DNA from: Actinoplanes cyaneus
Lineage (GTDB): Bacteria > Actinomycetota > Actinomycetes > Mycobacteriales > Micromonosporaceae
Reading direction: 5' to 3'
DNA length: 64,000 nt
Assembly: GCF_016862095.1 (NCBI RefSeq)
Contig: NZ_BOMH01000007.1
Coordinates: forward strand, 186,001 to 250,000
Below are positions 27,023 to 34,865 of this stretch, piece after piece. The notes beneath the pieces were generated by a model. It had not been told where the DNA came from. It searched no databases and was given only the letters and a program-made list of their open reading frames with translations. The first letter of the stretch is position 1, and each line of letters begins with the position of its first letter. The position numbers and the translations under genes are program-made.

Positions 27023-27952
27023 GTGGGCGCAAGGAGTTCGGCCACACGGCCGCGGGCGATTGGCCGGGCGGCCGGGCTGGGTCTCGGTGGCGCGCTGCTG
27101 CTGGCGATGCTCGCCGGGTGCTCGGTGGAGGACGTCGGGAGCAAGTTCGGCCACTTCGGATGGCCCGGCCCGGGTGTGAGCCTTCAGGCGCACAAGATGT
27201 ACGACCTGTGGATCGCCTCGGTGATCGCCGCGCTGATCGTCGGCGTGGGCGTCTGGGGCCTGATCTTCTGGTGCATCATCCGGTATCGCAAGCGCGGCGA
27301 AGAGCTGCCCGTGCAGACCCGGTTCAACATGCCGATGGAGGTCCTCTACACGGTCACGCCGGTGCTGATCGTCGCGGTGCTCTTCTACTACACGGCGATC
27401 GTGCAGACCGACGTGGACAAGCTGTCGAGGAACCCTGATCAGATCGTCGAGATCAAGGCGTTCAAGTGGAACTGGCAGTTCAACTACCGCGACGGCATGG
27501 GTAAGGACGCGAACACTGTCGCGTCCACCATCGGCTCGTCGGACGTGATCCCGATCCTGGTCGTCCCGACCCACGAGAAGATCCGTTTCGAGGAGACCAG
27601 CGCCGACGTCATCCACTCGTTCTGGGTGCCGGAGCTGCTGTTCAAGCGGGACGTCATGCCGGGCAAGATCCGGAACGTCTTCGAGGTGACCCTCGACAAG
27701 GAGGGCCGGTACGTCGGCCGGTGCGCGGAGCTCTGCGGGACGTACCACGCGTTCATGAACTTCGAGATGGTCGCGACGACGCCGGAGAAGTTCGACCAGT
27801 TCCTCGCCGCGAAGAAGGCCGGCAAGTCGACTCAGGACGCGCTGACCGCCATCGGCGAGCAGCCGTACTCGACGAAGACCCAGCCGTTCGACACCCGCCG
27901 CGGCACGCACAGCTGGAACCAGGGCGACTCGAACGTCGCCGCGGGGAAGTAG
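27023..27952 (+). CDS. ctaC: Cytochrome c oxidase subunit II (aa3)
   Basis: A 309-residue lipoprotein that passes electrons to the aa3 oxidase. Seen: a lipobox MLAGC with Cys 33, two transmembrane helices (around 65-85 and 105-130), WNWQFNYRD, and the CuA site C234, C238, H242 and M245 (GRCAELCGTYHAFM) with the other His in VIHSFWVP. GTG at 27023 follows AAGGAGG. Next gene is ctaF; subunit I (ctaD) is absent between them, as in mycobacteria. It should act with QcrABC below in a bcc-aa3 supercomplex. Confidence 0.95.
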   Translation: MGARSSATRPRAIGRAAGLGLGGALLLAMLAGCSVEDVGSKFGHFGWPGPGVSLQAHKMYDLWIASVIAALIVGVGVWGLIFWCIIRYRKRGEELPVQTRFNMPMEVLYTVTPVLIVAVLFYYTAIVQTDVDKLSRNPDQIVEIKAFKWNWQFNYRDGMGKDANTVASTIGSSDVIPILVVPTHEKIRFEETSADVIHSFWVPELLFKRDVMPGKIRNVFEVTLDKEGRYVGRCAELCGTYHAFMNFEMVATTPEKFDQFLAAKKAGKSTQDALTAIGEQPYSTKTQPFDTRRGTHSWNQGDSNVAAGK

Positions 27953-27961
27953 GGGACTGAC

Positions 27962-28432
27962 ATGCGTACCGAATACAAGATCTTCCTGGGTGTCGCCCTG
28001 TTCCTCTTCGGCGCGGCCGCGGTCTACGGCATCTACACCGGCGCGACCGCTCCCACCGGCGGCGACGGCGGCGAGAGCATCAACGCCAGCTTCGAGGGCG
28101 GCGTCGAGTGGGTCGGCACTGTCGCGCTGATCCTTTCCGGTCTGCTCTGCTCGATGTGTGGCGGCTTCTTCTGGTTCGTCGCCCGCCGCATCGACCTGCG
28201 CCCGGAGGACCGTGAGGACGGCGAGATCGCCGAGGGCGCCGGCGAGCTGGGCTTCTTCAGCCCCGGGTCGTACTGGCCGTTCGGCATCGCGCTCTCGGCC
28301 GCGGTCGCCGGCCTGGGCCTGGTCTTCTGGATGTGGTGGCTGCTCGCCTTCGGCCTGGTCGCGGTGATCTTCACGGCGTGCGGCATGCTCTTCGAGTACT
28401 ACTCCAGCACCCGGCAGCCCGCCGAGCACTGA
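27962..28432 (+). CDS. ctaF: Actinobacterial cytochrome c oxidase subunit IV
   Basis: A 156-residue membrane protein with four hydrophobic helices: FLGVALFLFGAAAVYGIY, VGTVALILSGLLCSMCGGFF, FGIALSAAVAGLGLVFWMW and LLAFGLVAVIFTACGMLF. The loop RPEDREDGEIAEGAGELGFF is highly typical of the actinobacterial subunit IV family. Starts 9 bp after ctaC; an operon is clear. A structural subunit with no redox centre of its own. Confidence 0.92.
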   Translation: MRTEYKIFLGVALFLFGAAAVYGIYTGATAPTGGDGGESINASFEGGVEWVGTVALILSGLLCSMCGGFFWFVARRIDLRPEDREDGEIAEGAGELGFFSPGSYWPFGIALSAAVAGLGLVFWMWWLLAFGLVAVIFTACGMLFEYYSSTRQPAEH

Positions 28433-28523
28433 CCCTCAGCTTCACCGCGAAGCCCGCGCCTCCACCCGGAGACGCGGGCTTCGTCCCTTTCCGCGGGCCC
28501 CTGCGTCCCCACCGCCACGACGA

Positions 28524-28676
28524 AGATCACATGCTTTCTTGCCTACGTCCGCTGTGGTCCTTCTGCGCTGCTCCCGCGGGGACCCTTGCGGGCTTCGCAG
28601 GCCGCTGGCGCGGCCAGAACGCAAAGCCCTCCAGGGCGATCTCCGTGGCTGGTCCCGGTCAGAGCAGCAAACCCGC
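28524..28676 (+). repeat. 150-bp intergenic element, copy A
   Basis: Shares with copies B (49797) and C (60432) the blocks CTCCCGCGGGGACCCTT, the hairpin core, GGGCGA, CTCCGTGG and GGTCAGAGCAG. Apical hairpin GGCCGC-TGGC-GCGGCC at 28600-28615, flanked by pairing GGGCTT and AAGCCC. The apical stem differs from B and C by a compensating C-G for G-C swap. Confidence 0.85.
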
Positions 28677-28762
28677 CCACGGCCAGGCCCTCCCGCACAG
28701 TCCCGCCCGGACAAGCCCGCGACGAGGCCGATGGGCACGGCAGCGACGCGCTCACGGCCCCG

Positions 28763-28813
28763 GCTGGTGCTCATGGCTGTTATGAGGCACGAATAACAGC
28801 CATGAGCACCAGC
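28763..28813. repeat. Perfect palindrome with 21-bp arms (GCTGGTGCTCA family)
   Basis: GCTGGTGCTCATGGCTGTTAT, nine-base loop GAGGCACGA, then the exact reverse complement ending at 28813. The best-formed member of the family. The same loop recurs at 50340 and inverted at 60801. Confidence 0.9.
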
Positions 28814-28973
28814 TGAAGACCGTGAGCCGCGGCCGGGCCTGGAGTGGGGGCGAGCCTTGCGGGCGCGGCTGAGTGGCGCCGGGCCTGGAGTGGGGCCAGC
28901 CTTGCGGGCGCGGCTGAGTGGCGTCGGCACCTGAGCCCTGCGGATCGGCGGGGCCGGGTCGGGCGGGGCTGGG

Positions 28974-29186
28974 TCAGGCGGCGGCGGTGCGCTGCTGAGG
29001 GGCGATCCGGCGCGGACGGTCCTTGGGCTCCATCCACAGGTGCACGACGATCGGGGCCACCACCTCGGCCGCGCCGCAGCGGGTGCAGACCAGTTCGGGG
29101 CAGTCGTCGTGACCGTCCTCGCAGGGCGGCGTCTCGAAGAGCATGTCGCCGTCGCAGATGACGCAGCGCTGTTCGCGTTCGTGCAC
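28974..29186 (-). CDS. Small zinc-ribbon-like protein
   Basis: A 70-residue protein with CVIC near the N-terminus and CPELVCTRC later, giving two CxxC-type knuckles suited to one zinc ion, plus an acidic CEDGHDD segment. GTG at 29186 has AAGGAG six bases upstream. It appears to be a stand-alone gene between repeat-filled gaps. I recognise the pattern as a conserved actinobacterial small protein of unknown role; DNA/RNA binding is possible but not shown. Confidence 0.7.
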   Translation of the reverse strand: MHEREQRCVICDGDMLFETPPCEDGHDDCPELVCTRCGAAEVVAPIVVHLWMEPKDRPRRIAPQQRTAAA

Positions 29187-29621
29187 GGGCTTCTCCTTCG
29201 TTCGGAAGGTGGGATTACCCGAATGTCCTTCAAACGCTGTCACGTCCACCGGCGGATGCCGAGCATCACCGGCGGCGTGTTGCGGTCTTTTTCAGGATTT
29301 TTCAGCAGGTAGTGCCCCAGTCACTCCCCGCAATCCCACCCTGCGGCTGATGTCGCGGGGATGTGTCCGGGCCGTCGTGGCACCCCTGAGTGCCAGCCGA
29401 GACCTGGCGGCTGGTGCTGAGGGGTGTGTCCGGGCCGTGAAGGCGGCTCTGAGCGCCAGCGGATGGTGGACCAGGGGTGTGTCGCGGGAGCGGCCGTGAG
29501 CGCCGGCTGAAACCCGTGATCCCCGGGGCCGTCCGGCGGTCAGGGAGTGCCGGGCGCGGCTGGACCCGGGGTGACGGGCGGGTGCGGACGGGCGGCGCCG
29601 CCCGCGTACGCCAAATGGGGT
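29187..29621. other. Intergenic region with degenerate palindromes, no gene seen
   Basis: 435 bp between two minus-strand genes. From about 29381 to 29516 it holds several GCTGGTGCTGAGGGGTG and CACCCCTGAGTGCCAGCC arms of the palindrome family, partly degenerate. The part next to 29187 should hold the promoter of the zinc-ribbon gene. Nothing else is evident. Confidence 0.7.
29381..29460. repeat. Palindrome-family arms (degenerate cluster)
   Basis: CACCCCTGAGTGCCAGCC at 29381-29398 faces GGCTGGTGCTGAGGGGTG from 29409: an almost exact inverted pair with a short loop. A further GGCTCTGAGCGCCAGC arm ends near 29460. Confidence 0.75.
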
Positions 29622-30680
29622 CTATTCGGCTTTCTTGGCGGCCTGCGCGGCAGCGACCCACCGCTCCAGCAGCGCGGTCGTCGCCCCCGAGTCGATCGCC
29701 TCGGCGGCCCGCGCGATGCCGGCCCGCAGAGTGTCCCGGAAGTCGCCGGGGAAGCCGCTGCGAGCCGCGAACGCCGCGGCCGCGTTGACCAGCACGGCGT
29801 CGCGGACCGGCCCGTGCTCGCCGGCGAACACGCGCCGGGCGACGTCCGCGTTGAAGGCCACGTCGCCGCCGCGCAGGTCGGACGGCTGGCTGCGGGCCAG
29901 GCCGACCTCGGTCGCGTCGACGAGAAGCTCCTCGACCTTGCCGTCGCGGGCGATCCAGACCCGGGTCGGCGCCGCGGTGGTGAACTCGTCCAGCCCGTCC
30001 TCACCGCGCATGACCAGGGCGGAGTCGCCGCGCAGGGCGAACACCTCGGCCATCACCGGCGCCATCCGCGGCTCGAAGCAGCCGACCGCGGCGGCGGTGG
30101 GCCGGGCCGGGTTGGTCAGCGGGCCGAGCATGTTGAAGAACGTGGGAACGCCCAGCTCGCGCCGGGTCACCGCGGCGTGCCGCATGCCGGGGTGGTAGCG
30201 GGCGGCGAAGCAGAACCCGATGCCGGCCTCCGCGACCGTCCGGTTCACCCCGGCGGGGCCCAGGTCAAGCGGGATCCCGAAGTGCTCCAGCAGGTCGGCG
30301 GTGCCCGTGGTGGACGACGCCGACCGGTTGCCGTGCTTGACGACGATGACCCCGGCGGAGGCGGTGACGATCGCCGCCATGGTGGAGATGTTCACCGTGT
30401 TGGCCCGGTCGCCCCCGGTGCCGACCACGTCGACCGCCGAGGTGCGGACCTCGGCGGGCAGTTCCACCAGGGTGGCGTTGGCGAGCATCGCCTGGACCAG
30501 GCCGGCCAGCTCGGCCGGCGTCTCGCCCTTGGCCCGCAGGGCCACGGCGAAACCGGCGATCTGGGCCGGCGTGGCGTTGCCCGCCATGATCTCGCCCATC
30601 GCCCACGCCGTGTCCGTGGTGGCGAGCTCCTCGCCGCGGAGCAGGGACATGGTCAGATTGGGCCAGGTGCGTGCGCCCAT
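29622..30680 (-). CDS. trpD: Anthranilate phosphoribosyltransferase
   Basis: A 352-residue enzyme that joins anthranilate to PRPP, the second committed step of tryptophan synthesis. Seen: PRPP-binding [14 protein letters not shown] (87-100), [31 protein letters not shown] and [10 protein letters not shown]. Length and order are typical. No other trp genes are nearby; trpD also stands alone beside the respiratory cluster in mycobacteria as I recall. Confidence 0.96.
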   Translation of the reverse strand: MGARTWPNLTMSLLRGEELATTDTAWAMGEIMAGNATPAQIAGFAVALRAKGETPAELAGLVQAMLANATLVELPAEVRTSAVDVVGTGGDRANTVNISTMAAIVTASAGVIVVKHGNRSASSTTGTADLLEHFGIPLDLGPAGVNRTVAEAGIGFCFAARYHPGMRHAAVTRRELGVPTFFNMLGPLTNPARPTAAAVGCFEPRMAPVMAEVFALRGDSALVMRGEDGLDEFTTAAPTRVWIARDGKVEELLVDATEVGLARSQPSDLRGGDVAFNADVARRVFAGEHGPVRDAVLVNAAAAFAARSGFPGDFRDTLRAGIARAAEAIDSGATTALLERWVAAAQAAKKAE

Positions 30681-30717
30681 GGCGGGGCCTCCGTCGGGGG
30701 GTGTCAGTGCAGAGCGG

Positions 30718-31152
30718 TCAGGTGCGGGGCAGGGCGCCCAGCGGCACCGCGCCCGCCTTGCGGTCGCGGAGCAGTCGCGCCACCGTCTGACCGGCGGTGA
30801 CCGGGTCGAGCGGGGCGAGCAGGGTCGCGTCGACCTGCGAGAACGCCGCCAGCCAGCGGTCCGCCGCGCGGGCGATCACGACGCAGGTGGCCGGCGGGTC
30901 CTGATACTCGTCCTTGGTCTGACGGGCGATGCCGAGCCCGCCGGCGGGGGTCGCCTCACCGTCGAGCACCATCAGGTCGATCTCGTAGTCGTCGAGCAGC
31001 CGCCGACACTCCTCCCACGAGGAGGCGTCGGTGAACTCGATGGAGAGGTCGGCCGCCGGACGCGGGCCGATGGCCAGCCGGATCCGGTCGCGGACCGCGG
31101 CGTCGTCGCTGTATAGCAGAACCGTGAACTGAGTAGCGCCTGTGTCGCTCAT
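30718..31152 (-). CDS. Degenerate receiver-domain (pseudo-response-regulator) protein
   Basis: A 144-residue single-domain protein with a CheY-like plan: [14 protein letters not shown] supplies the acidic pair D16/D17, and [14 protein letters not shown] places D64 at the phospho-acceptor position. The usual Lys before the last strand is replaced (LLAPLD in place of KP), and the switch Thr/Ser is not evident (VIARAAD). Phosphorylation may therefore not work as usual, or not at all. No output domain. It lies between trpD and ctaG on the same strand. ATG at 31152 has a GGGG seven bases upstream. Confidence 0.75.
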   Translation of the reverse strand: MSDTGATQFTVLLYSDDAAVRDRIRLAIGPRPAADLSIEFTDASSWEECRRLLDDYEIDLMVLDGEATPAGGLGIARQTKDEYQDPPATCVVIARAADRWLAAFSQVDATLLAPLDPVTAGQTVARLLRDRKAGAVPLGALPRT

Positions 31153-31201
31153 CTTTGTGCCCCACTTCACCTCGGAGGTCCCACGGATCGTATCGGATCT
31201 G

Positions 31202-32164
31202 TTATCCGGCGTCCGGGTCCGGTCGGGGGGCTTTCTCTCCGGCCGTGGCGGCGGCCGCGTCCTGCATCTCCTGCCGGTCCAGCGCACGGTCGATCCGCCG
31301 GGCCTCCCGCTCCGACTGGCGGATCCACTGGACCACCAGGATGCCGAGCATGGTGACGCTGACGATCTCGCCGCCGGCCCAGAGGATGCCGCCCGCCGTG
31401 ACCTGGTCGCTGTGCGGGTCCATCCAGCTCAGGTGCAGGTTCGGGTACCAGTCGCCGCCCAGCAGGTCCGTGGCTTGCATGATCGTCAGCCCGAGCACGG
31501 TGTGGAACGGCACCGACAGCACCATCAGCAACGCTCGCCCCGGGTAGGGCCAGCGGTTCGGCAGCGGGTCGAGCCCGAGCAGCGGCCAGAAGAACAGACA
31601 TCCGGTGATCAGGAAGTGGATGTGGATGAACTCGTGGAGCCACGCGTGCTCCAAGGTCTGCCGGTACAACGGCGTGAAGTAGAGCACGAACGGGTTCGCG
31701 ATGAAGAGTCCGAACGCGACCAGCGGGAACGTCAGCACCCGCACGTACCGGCTGTGGACCACTGCCAGCAGCACCTTGCGCGGCTGACCGTGCAGGACGC
31801 GCAGGGCCAGAGTGGTCGGCGCGCCCAGGGCCAGGAAGATCGGCCCCACCATGGACAGCACCATGTGCTGGACCATGTGCACGGAGATCAGCGTGGTGTC
31901 GTACGCCTCGATGCCGGTCACCGACACCGCCGCGATCGAACCGAGTCCACCCGCGAGGAACGCGACGGTCCGCCCGGCCGGCCACTCGTCACCGCGCTGC
32001 CGCAGGCGCTGCACCCCGTACAGGTACAGCGCCGCCGACACCAGCAGTCCCACGGCGATCAGGCTGACCAGGTGGAAGTGCGTGAAGATCGCGGCCGCCG
32101 TGAACGGCGGAAGTTCAGTATCCCCGGCGGCGTCCGCCAGCGGGGGCATTTCGACTGACTGCAC
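31202..32164 (-). CDS. ctaG: Cytochrome c oxidase assembly protein (Caa3-type CtaG)
   Basis: A 320-residue polytopic membrane protein with about seven helices. Seen: HMVQHMVLSMVGPIFLALGAP with conserved His pairs, HEFIHIHFLITGCLFFWPLLG, and HTVLGLTIM, all characteristic of the caa3_CtaG family, which is linked to copper delivery/assembly of the oxidase. Divergent from ctaE, so the assembly factor and subunit III share a 109-bp control region. The start is uncertain: GTG at 32164 or the ATG at 32149. Confidence 0.88.
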   Translation of the reverse strand: MQSVEMPPLADAAGDTELPPFTAAAIFTHFHLVSLIAVGLLVSAALYLYGVQRLRQRGDEWPAGRTVAFLAGGLGSIAAVSVTGIEAYDTTLISVHMVQHMVLSMVGPIFLALGAPTTLALRVLHGQPRKVLLAVVHSRYVRVLTFPLVAFGLFIANPFVLYFTPLYRQTLEHAWLHEFIHIHFLITGCLFFWPLLGLDPLPNRWPYPGRALLMVLSVPFHTVLGLTIMQATDLLGGDWYPNLHLSWMDPHSDQVTAGGILWAGGEIVSVTMLGILVVQWIRQSEREARRIDRALDRQEMQDAAAATAGEKAPRPDPDAG

Positions 32165-32273
32165 CCCTCGAAGCTAGACCTACCGGCTGGTCACCGAAGA
32201 TTCCGGGCTGCACACAGTGCCGGATTAGGGACCCCGCCTGACCTTGGAGCTACCGCGGGGGAATAATGAGCCC

Positions 32274-32870
32274 GTGACAGCGGCAGCCATCGACAAGAGC
32301 CGGATCCACTCGCTCACTCGGCCGAACATGGTCAGCGTCGGGACGATCGTGTGGCTCTCCAGCGAGCTCATGTTCTTCGCGGCGTTGTTCGCCATGTACT
32401 TCTCCATTCGCGCGGCGGCGCCCGAGATGTGGGCTGAGCACACCAAAGAGCTCAACATCCCGTACGCCACGACGTTCACGACGATCCTGGTGCTCTCCTC
32501 GGTGACCTGCCAGCTGGGCGTCTTCGCGGCGGAGAAGGGTGACGTGTTCGCGCTGCGGCGCTGGTTCACGATCACCTTCGTGATGGGCCTGATCTTCGTG
32601 CTCGGCCAGGCGAACGAGTACCGCAACCTGGTCCACGAGGGCGTGAAGCTCAACGGTGACGGGTACGGCTCGATGTTCTACCTGACCACCGGGTTCCACG
32701 GTCTGCACGTGACGGGCGGTCTCGTCGCCTTCATCGTCTACATGATCCGTACGACCATGGGGCGCTTCACCCCGGCCCAGGCGACGTCCGCGATCGTCGT
32801 GTCCTACTACTGGCACTTCGTGGATGTGGTCTGGATCGCGCTGTACGCCATGATCTATTGGCTTAAGTGA
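32274..32870 (+). CDS. ctaE: Cytochrome c oxidase subunit III
   Basis: A 198-residue membrane protein of five helices. Seen: [34 protein letters not shown] with the conserved Glu, [16 protein letters not shown] [12 protein letters not shown], and [11 protein letters not shown]. The N-terminus matches actinobacterial CtaE from the GTG at 32274; the longer frame from 32244 is not needed. First gene of ctaE-qcrC-qcrA-qcrB, an arrangement that ties subunit III to complex III. Confidence 0.95.
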   Translation: MTAAAIDKSRIHSLTRPNMVSVGTIVWLSSELMFFAALFAMYFSIRAAAPEMWAEHTKELNIPYATTFTTILVLSSVTCQLGVFAAEKGDVFALRRWFTITFVMGLIFVLGQANEYRNLVHEGVKLNGDGYGSMFYLTTGFHGLHVTGGLVAFIVYMIRTTMGRFTPAQATSAIVVSYYWHFVDVVWIALYAMIYWLK

Positions 32871-32919
32871 ACGCCGCAATCCGCTGAGCTTCAGGTTCAA
32901 ACCAGAGGGACATAAGCCC

Positions 32920-33768
32920 ATGACTTCTGACACCCCCGCCCGCAGGCGCGCCCGGGTGTTCTCCCGGCGCCGCGGCGCGCCCAGCCGGGCACGCCGGCGG
33001 ATCGGCGCGGCGGTGCGCATGCTCGCGGCGCTCGCGCTCGCCGGCGGCGTCTACACCGCCTTCGCGCCCGGTGCGTTCGCCGAGGACAACACCCAGCTCT
33101 CCACTGCCGCGCAGCAGGGCAAGGAACTGTTCGACCAAAGCTGCATCACCTGCCACGGGCGGGACGGGCAGGGTGTCACCGATCGTGGCCCCAGCCTGAT
33201 CGGCGTCGGCTCCGCCTCGGTCGAGTTCCAGGTCGGCACCGGCCGTATGCCGATGACCCGCCAGGAGGCTCAGGCCGAGGAGAAGAAGCCGCAGTTCACT
33301 CCGGACGAGACCAAGCAGCTCGCGCAGTACATCCAGGAGATCGGCGGCGGCCCGGAGCTTCCGGCCGGTGACCTGACCGTGGACCTGAAGGAGAACCCCG
33401 AGGCGCTGGCCCGGGGCGGCGAGCTCTTCCGGGTCAACTGCACCTCCTGCCACAGCTTCACCGGTGCCGGCGGCGCTCTGTCGTCCGGGAAGTTCGCCCC
33501 GAGCCTGCACGACGTCACCGCCGAGCACATCTACGAGGCGATGCTGACGGGCCCGCAGAACATGCCGGTCTTCGGTGACAACCAGATCTCGCCGGACGAG
33601 AAGCGCGAGATCATCACGTACATCACGAAGCAGTTGCAGGAGAACAAGGACCCGGGCGGCATCTTCAACCTGGGTGGTTACGGTCCGGCGACCGAGGGCG
33701 TGGCGATCTTCCTGGTCGGCATCACCATCCTGGTCTTCACGTCGCTCTGGATTGCGGGGAAGTCATGA
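32920..33768 (+). CDS. qcrC: Diheme cytochrome c subunit of the bc1-type complex
   Basis: A 282-residue membrane-anchored cytochrome. Seen: a twin-arginine-like basic leader with a hydrophobic segment (about 33-50), two heme c motifs CITCH (75-79) and CTSCH (174-178), distal Met candidates in GRMPMT and NMPVF, and a C-terminal membrane anchor (VAIFLVGITILVFTSLWI). Two c-hemes in one protein replace a soluble cytochrome c and allow direct transfer to the CuA of subunit II. Overlaps qcrA by an ATGA. Confidence 0.95.
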   Translation: MTSDTPARRRARVFSRRRGAPSRARRRIGAAVRMLAALALAGGVYTAFAPGAFAEDNTQLSTAAQQGKELFDQSCITCHGRDGQGVTDRGPSLIGVGSASVEFQVGTGRMPMTRQEAQAEEKKPQFTPDETKQLAQYIQEIGGGPELPAGDLTVDLKENPEALARGGELFRVNCTSCHSFTGAGGALSSGKFAPSLHDVTAEHIYEAMLTGPQNMPVFGDNQISPDEKREIITYITKQLQENKDPGGIFNLGGYGPATEGVAIFLVGITILVFTSLWIAGKS

Positions 33769-34865
33769 CCACGGCGCACCACGGCGGGACCGGCACTCCG
33801 GTCGACGTGCACGATCCGAAGCTCACCCGCTTCGACATCGTGAAGGAGGGCCTGCGGCGCGACGACATCGAGATCGTCACGTACGAGTCGCAGTTCCAGG
33901 GGCCGAACTCCAAGGCCGAGAAGCGGATGGTCCGCAGCATCAGCCTGCTGTTCCTGATCGCCGGCCTGTTCGCGCTCGCCTTCCTGGTGTTCTACATCGT
34001 GTGGCCCTGGAAGTTCGAGATGGGTCACACCCGCAGCGACTACTACACCCCGATCCTGGGCGTGACCCTCGGCATCTCGCTGTTCGCGCTCGGCATCGCG
34101 ATCCTCGCCTGGGCGAAGAAGCTGCTGCCGCACGAGCTCTCGATCCAGCAGCGCCACGGCGACCCGTCCAGCGACGAGGACCGGCTGATCACGGGCCAGA
34201 CCGCGATGTACGTCGCGGACGAGCTCGGCGTGCAGCGGCGCCCGCTGCTCAAGGGCGCGATCGCGCTCGGCATGGCCCCGCTGGGGCTGGCCGCGGCGGC
34301 CCCGCTGGTCGGCGGTCTGATCAAGAACCCGCACGGCGACCCCGAGCCGATGATGTACCGCACCGGCTTCGACCCCGTGCCGAACGGGAACAAGCCGGTC
34401 CGGCTGTCCCGCGAGGACGGCTCGCCGATCCGCCCCGAGGACGTCAGCGCCGGCGGTCAGCTGACCGTCTACCCGGCCATCCCGGGCGGCGCGACGAACA
34501 AGTACGCGGACTCGCCGACCCTGCTGATCCACCTGCGTGCCGACGACGCGGCGACCGCGCGCGCGGCGGCCGACGGTGACAAGAACGGGCGCAACAAGGG
34601 TTCGATGTGGGGCAACTACGTCGCCTACTCGAAGATCTGCACCCACGCCGGCTGCCCCGCCAGCCTGTACGAGCAGCAGACCAACCGCCTGCTCTGCCCG
34701 TGCCACCAGTCGCAGTTCGACATCGTCGACAACGCGCAGCCGATCTTCGGTCCGGCTACCCGGCGTCTGCCGATGCTGCCGCTGTCGGTGGACGATGAAG
34801 GTTTCTTTGTGGCAACGTCTGACTTCAAGGACACTGTCGGACCCGACTTCTGGGAGCGGCCGTGA
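33765..34865 (+). CDS. qcrA: Rieske iron-sulfur subunit of the bc1-type complex
   Basis: A 366-residue protein with three N-terminal transmembrane helices (about 58-82, 97-118 and 163-185) as in actinobacterial Rieske proteins, and a C-terminal Rieske domain. Cluster ligands C292/H294 (CTHAGCP) and C311/H314 (CPCHQSQFD); C297 and C313 form the usual disulfide. A 30-residue insert rich in Asp/Ala/Lys precedes the first box. Starts in the ATGA overlap with qcrC and overlaps qcrB by four bases. Confidence 0.96.
   Translation: MTTAHHGGTGTPVDVHDPKLTRFDIVKEGLRRDDIEIVTYESQFQGPNSKAEKRMVRSISLLFLIAGLFALAFLVFYIVWPWKFEMGHTRSDYYTPILGVTLGISLFALGIAILAWAKKLLPHELSIQQRHGDPSSDEDRLITGQTAMYVADELGVQRRPLLKGAIALGMAPLGLAAAAPLVGGLIKNPHGDPEPMMYRTGFDPVPNGNKPVRLSREDGSPIRPEDVSAGGQLTVYPAIPGGATNKYADSPTLLIHLRADDAATARAAADGDKNGRNKGSMWGNYVAYSKICTHAGCPASLYEQQTNRLLCPCHQSQFDIVDNAQPIFGPATRRLPMLPLSVDDEGFFVATSDFKDTVGPDFWERP

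Larger units (their letters stand above)
28433..28973. other. Intergenic region with repeat elements, no gene seen
   Basis: 541 bp between convergent ctaF and a zinc-ribbon gene. Contents: copy A of the 150-bp element (28524-28676), a spacer with no obvious signal, a perfect 21-bp-stem palindrome (28763-28813), then a Gly/Arg-biased stretch with a duplicated GCGGGCGCGGCTGAGTGGCG block (about 28857-28925). Short open frames here follow the repeats and are not credible genes. Confidence 0.8.

Noticed and set aside
28539..28796. Small proteins encoded by the 150-bp elements (also 49563-50018 and 60469-60744)
   Set aside because: The similarity between copies (RGDP.GL, ARPER) follows from the DNA repeat; no ribosome site, and the DNA shows structural rather than codon-level constraint.
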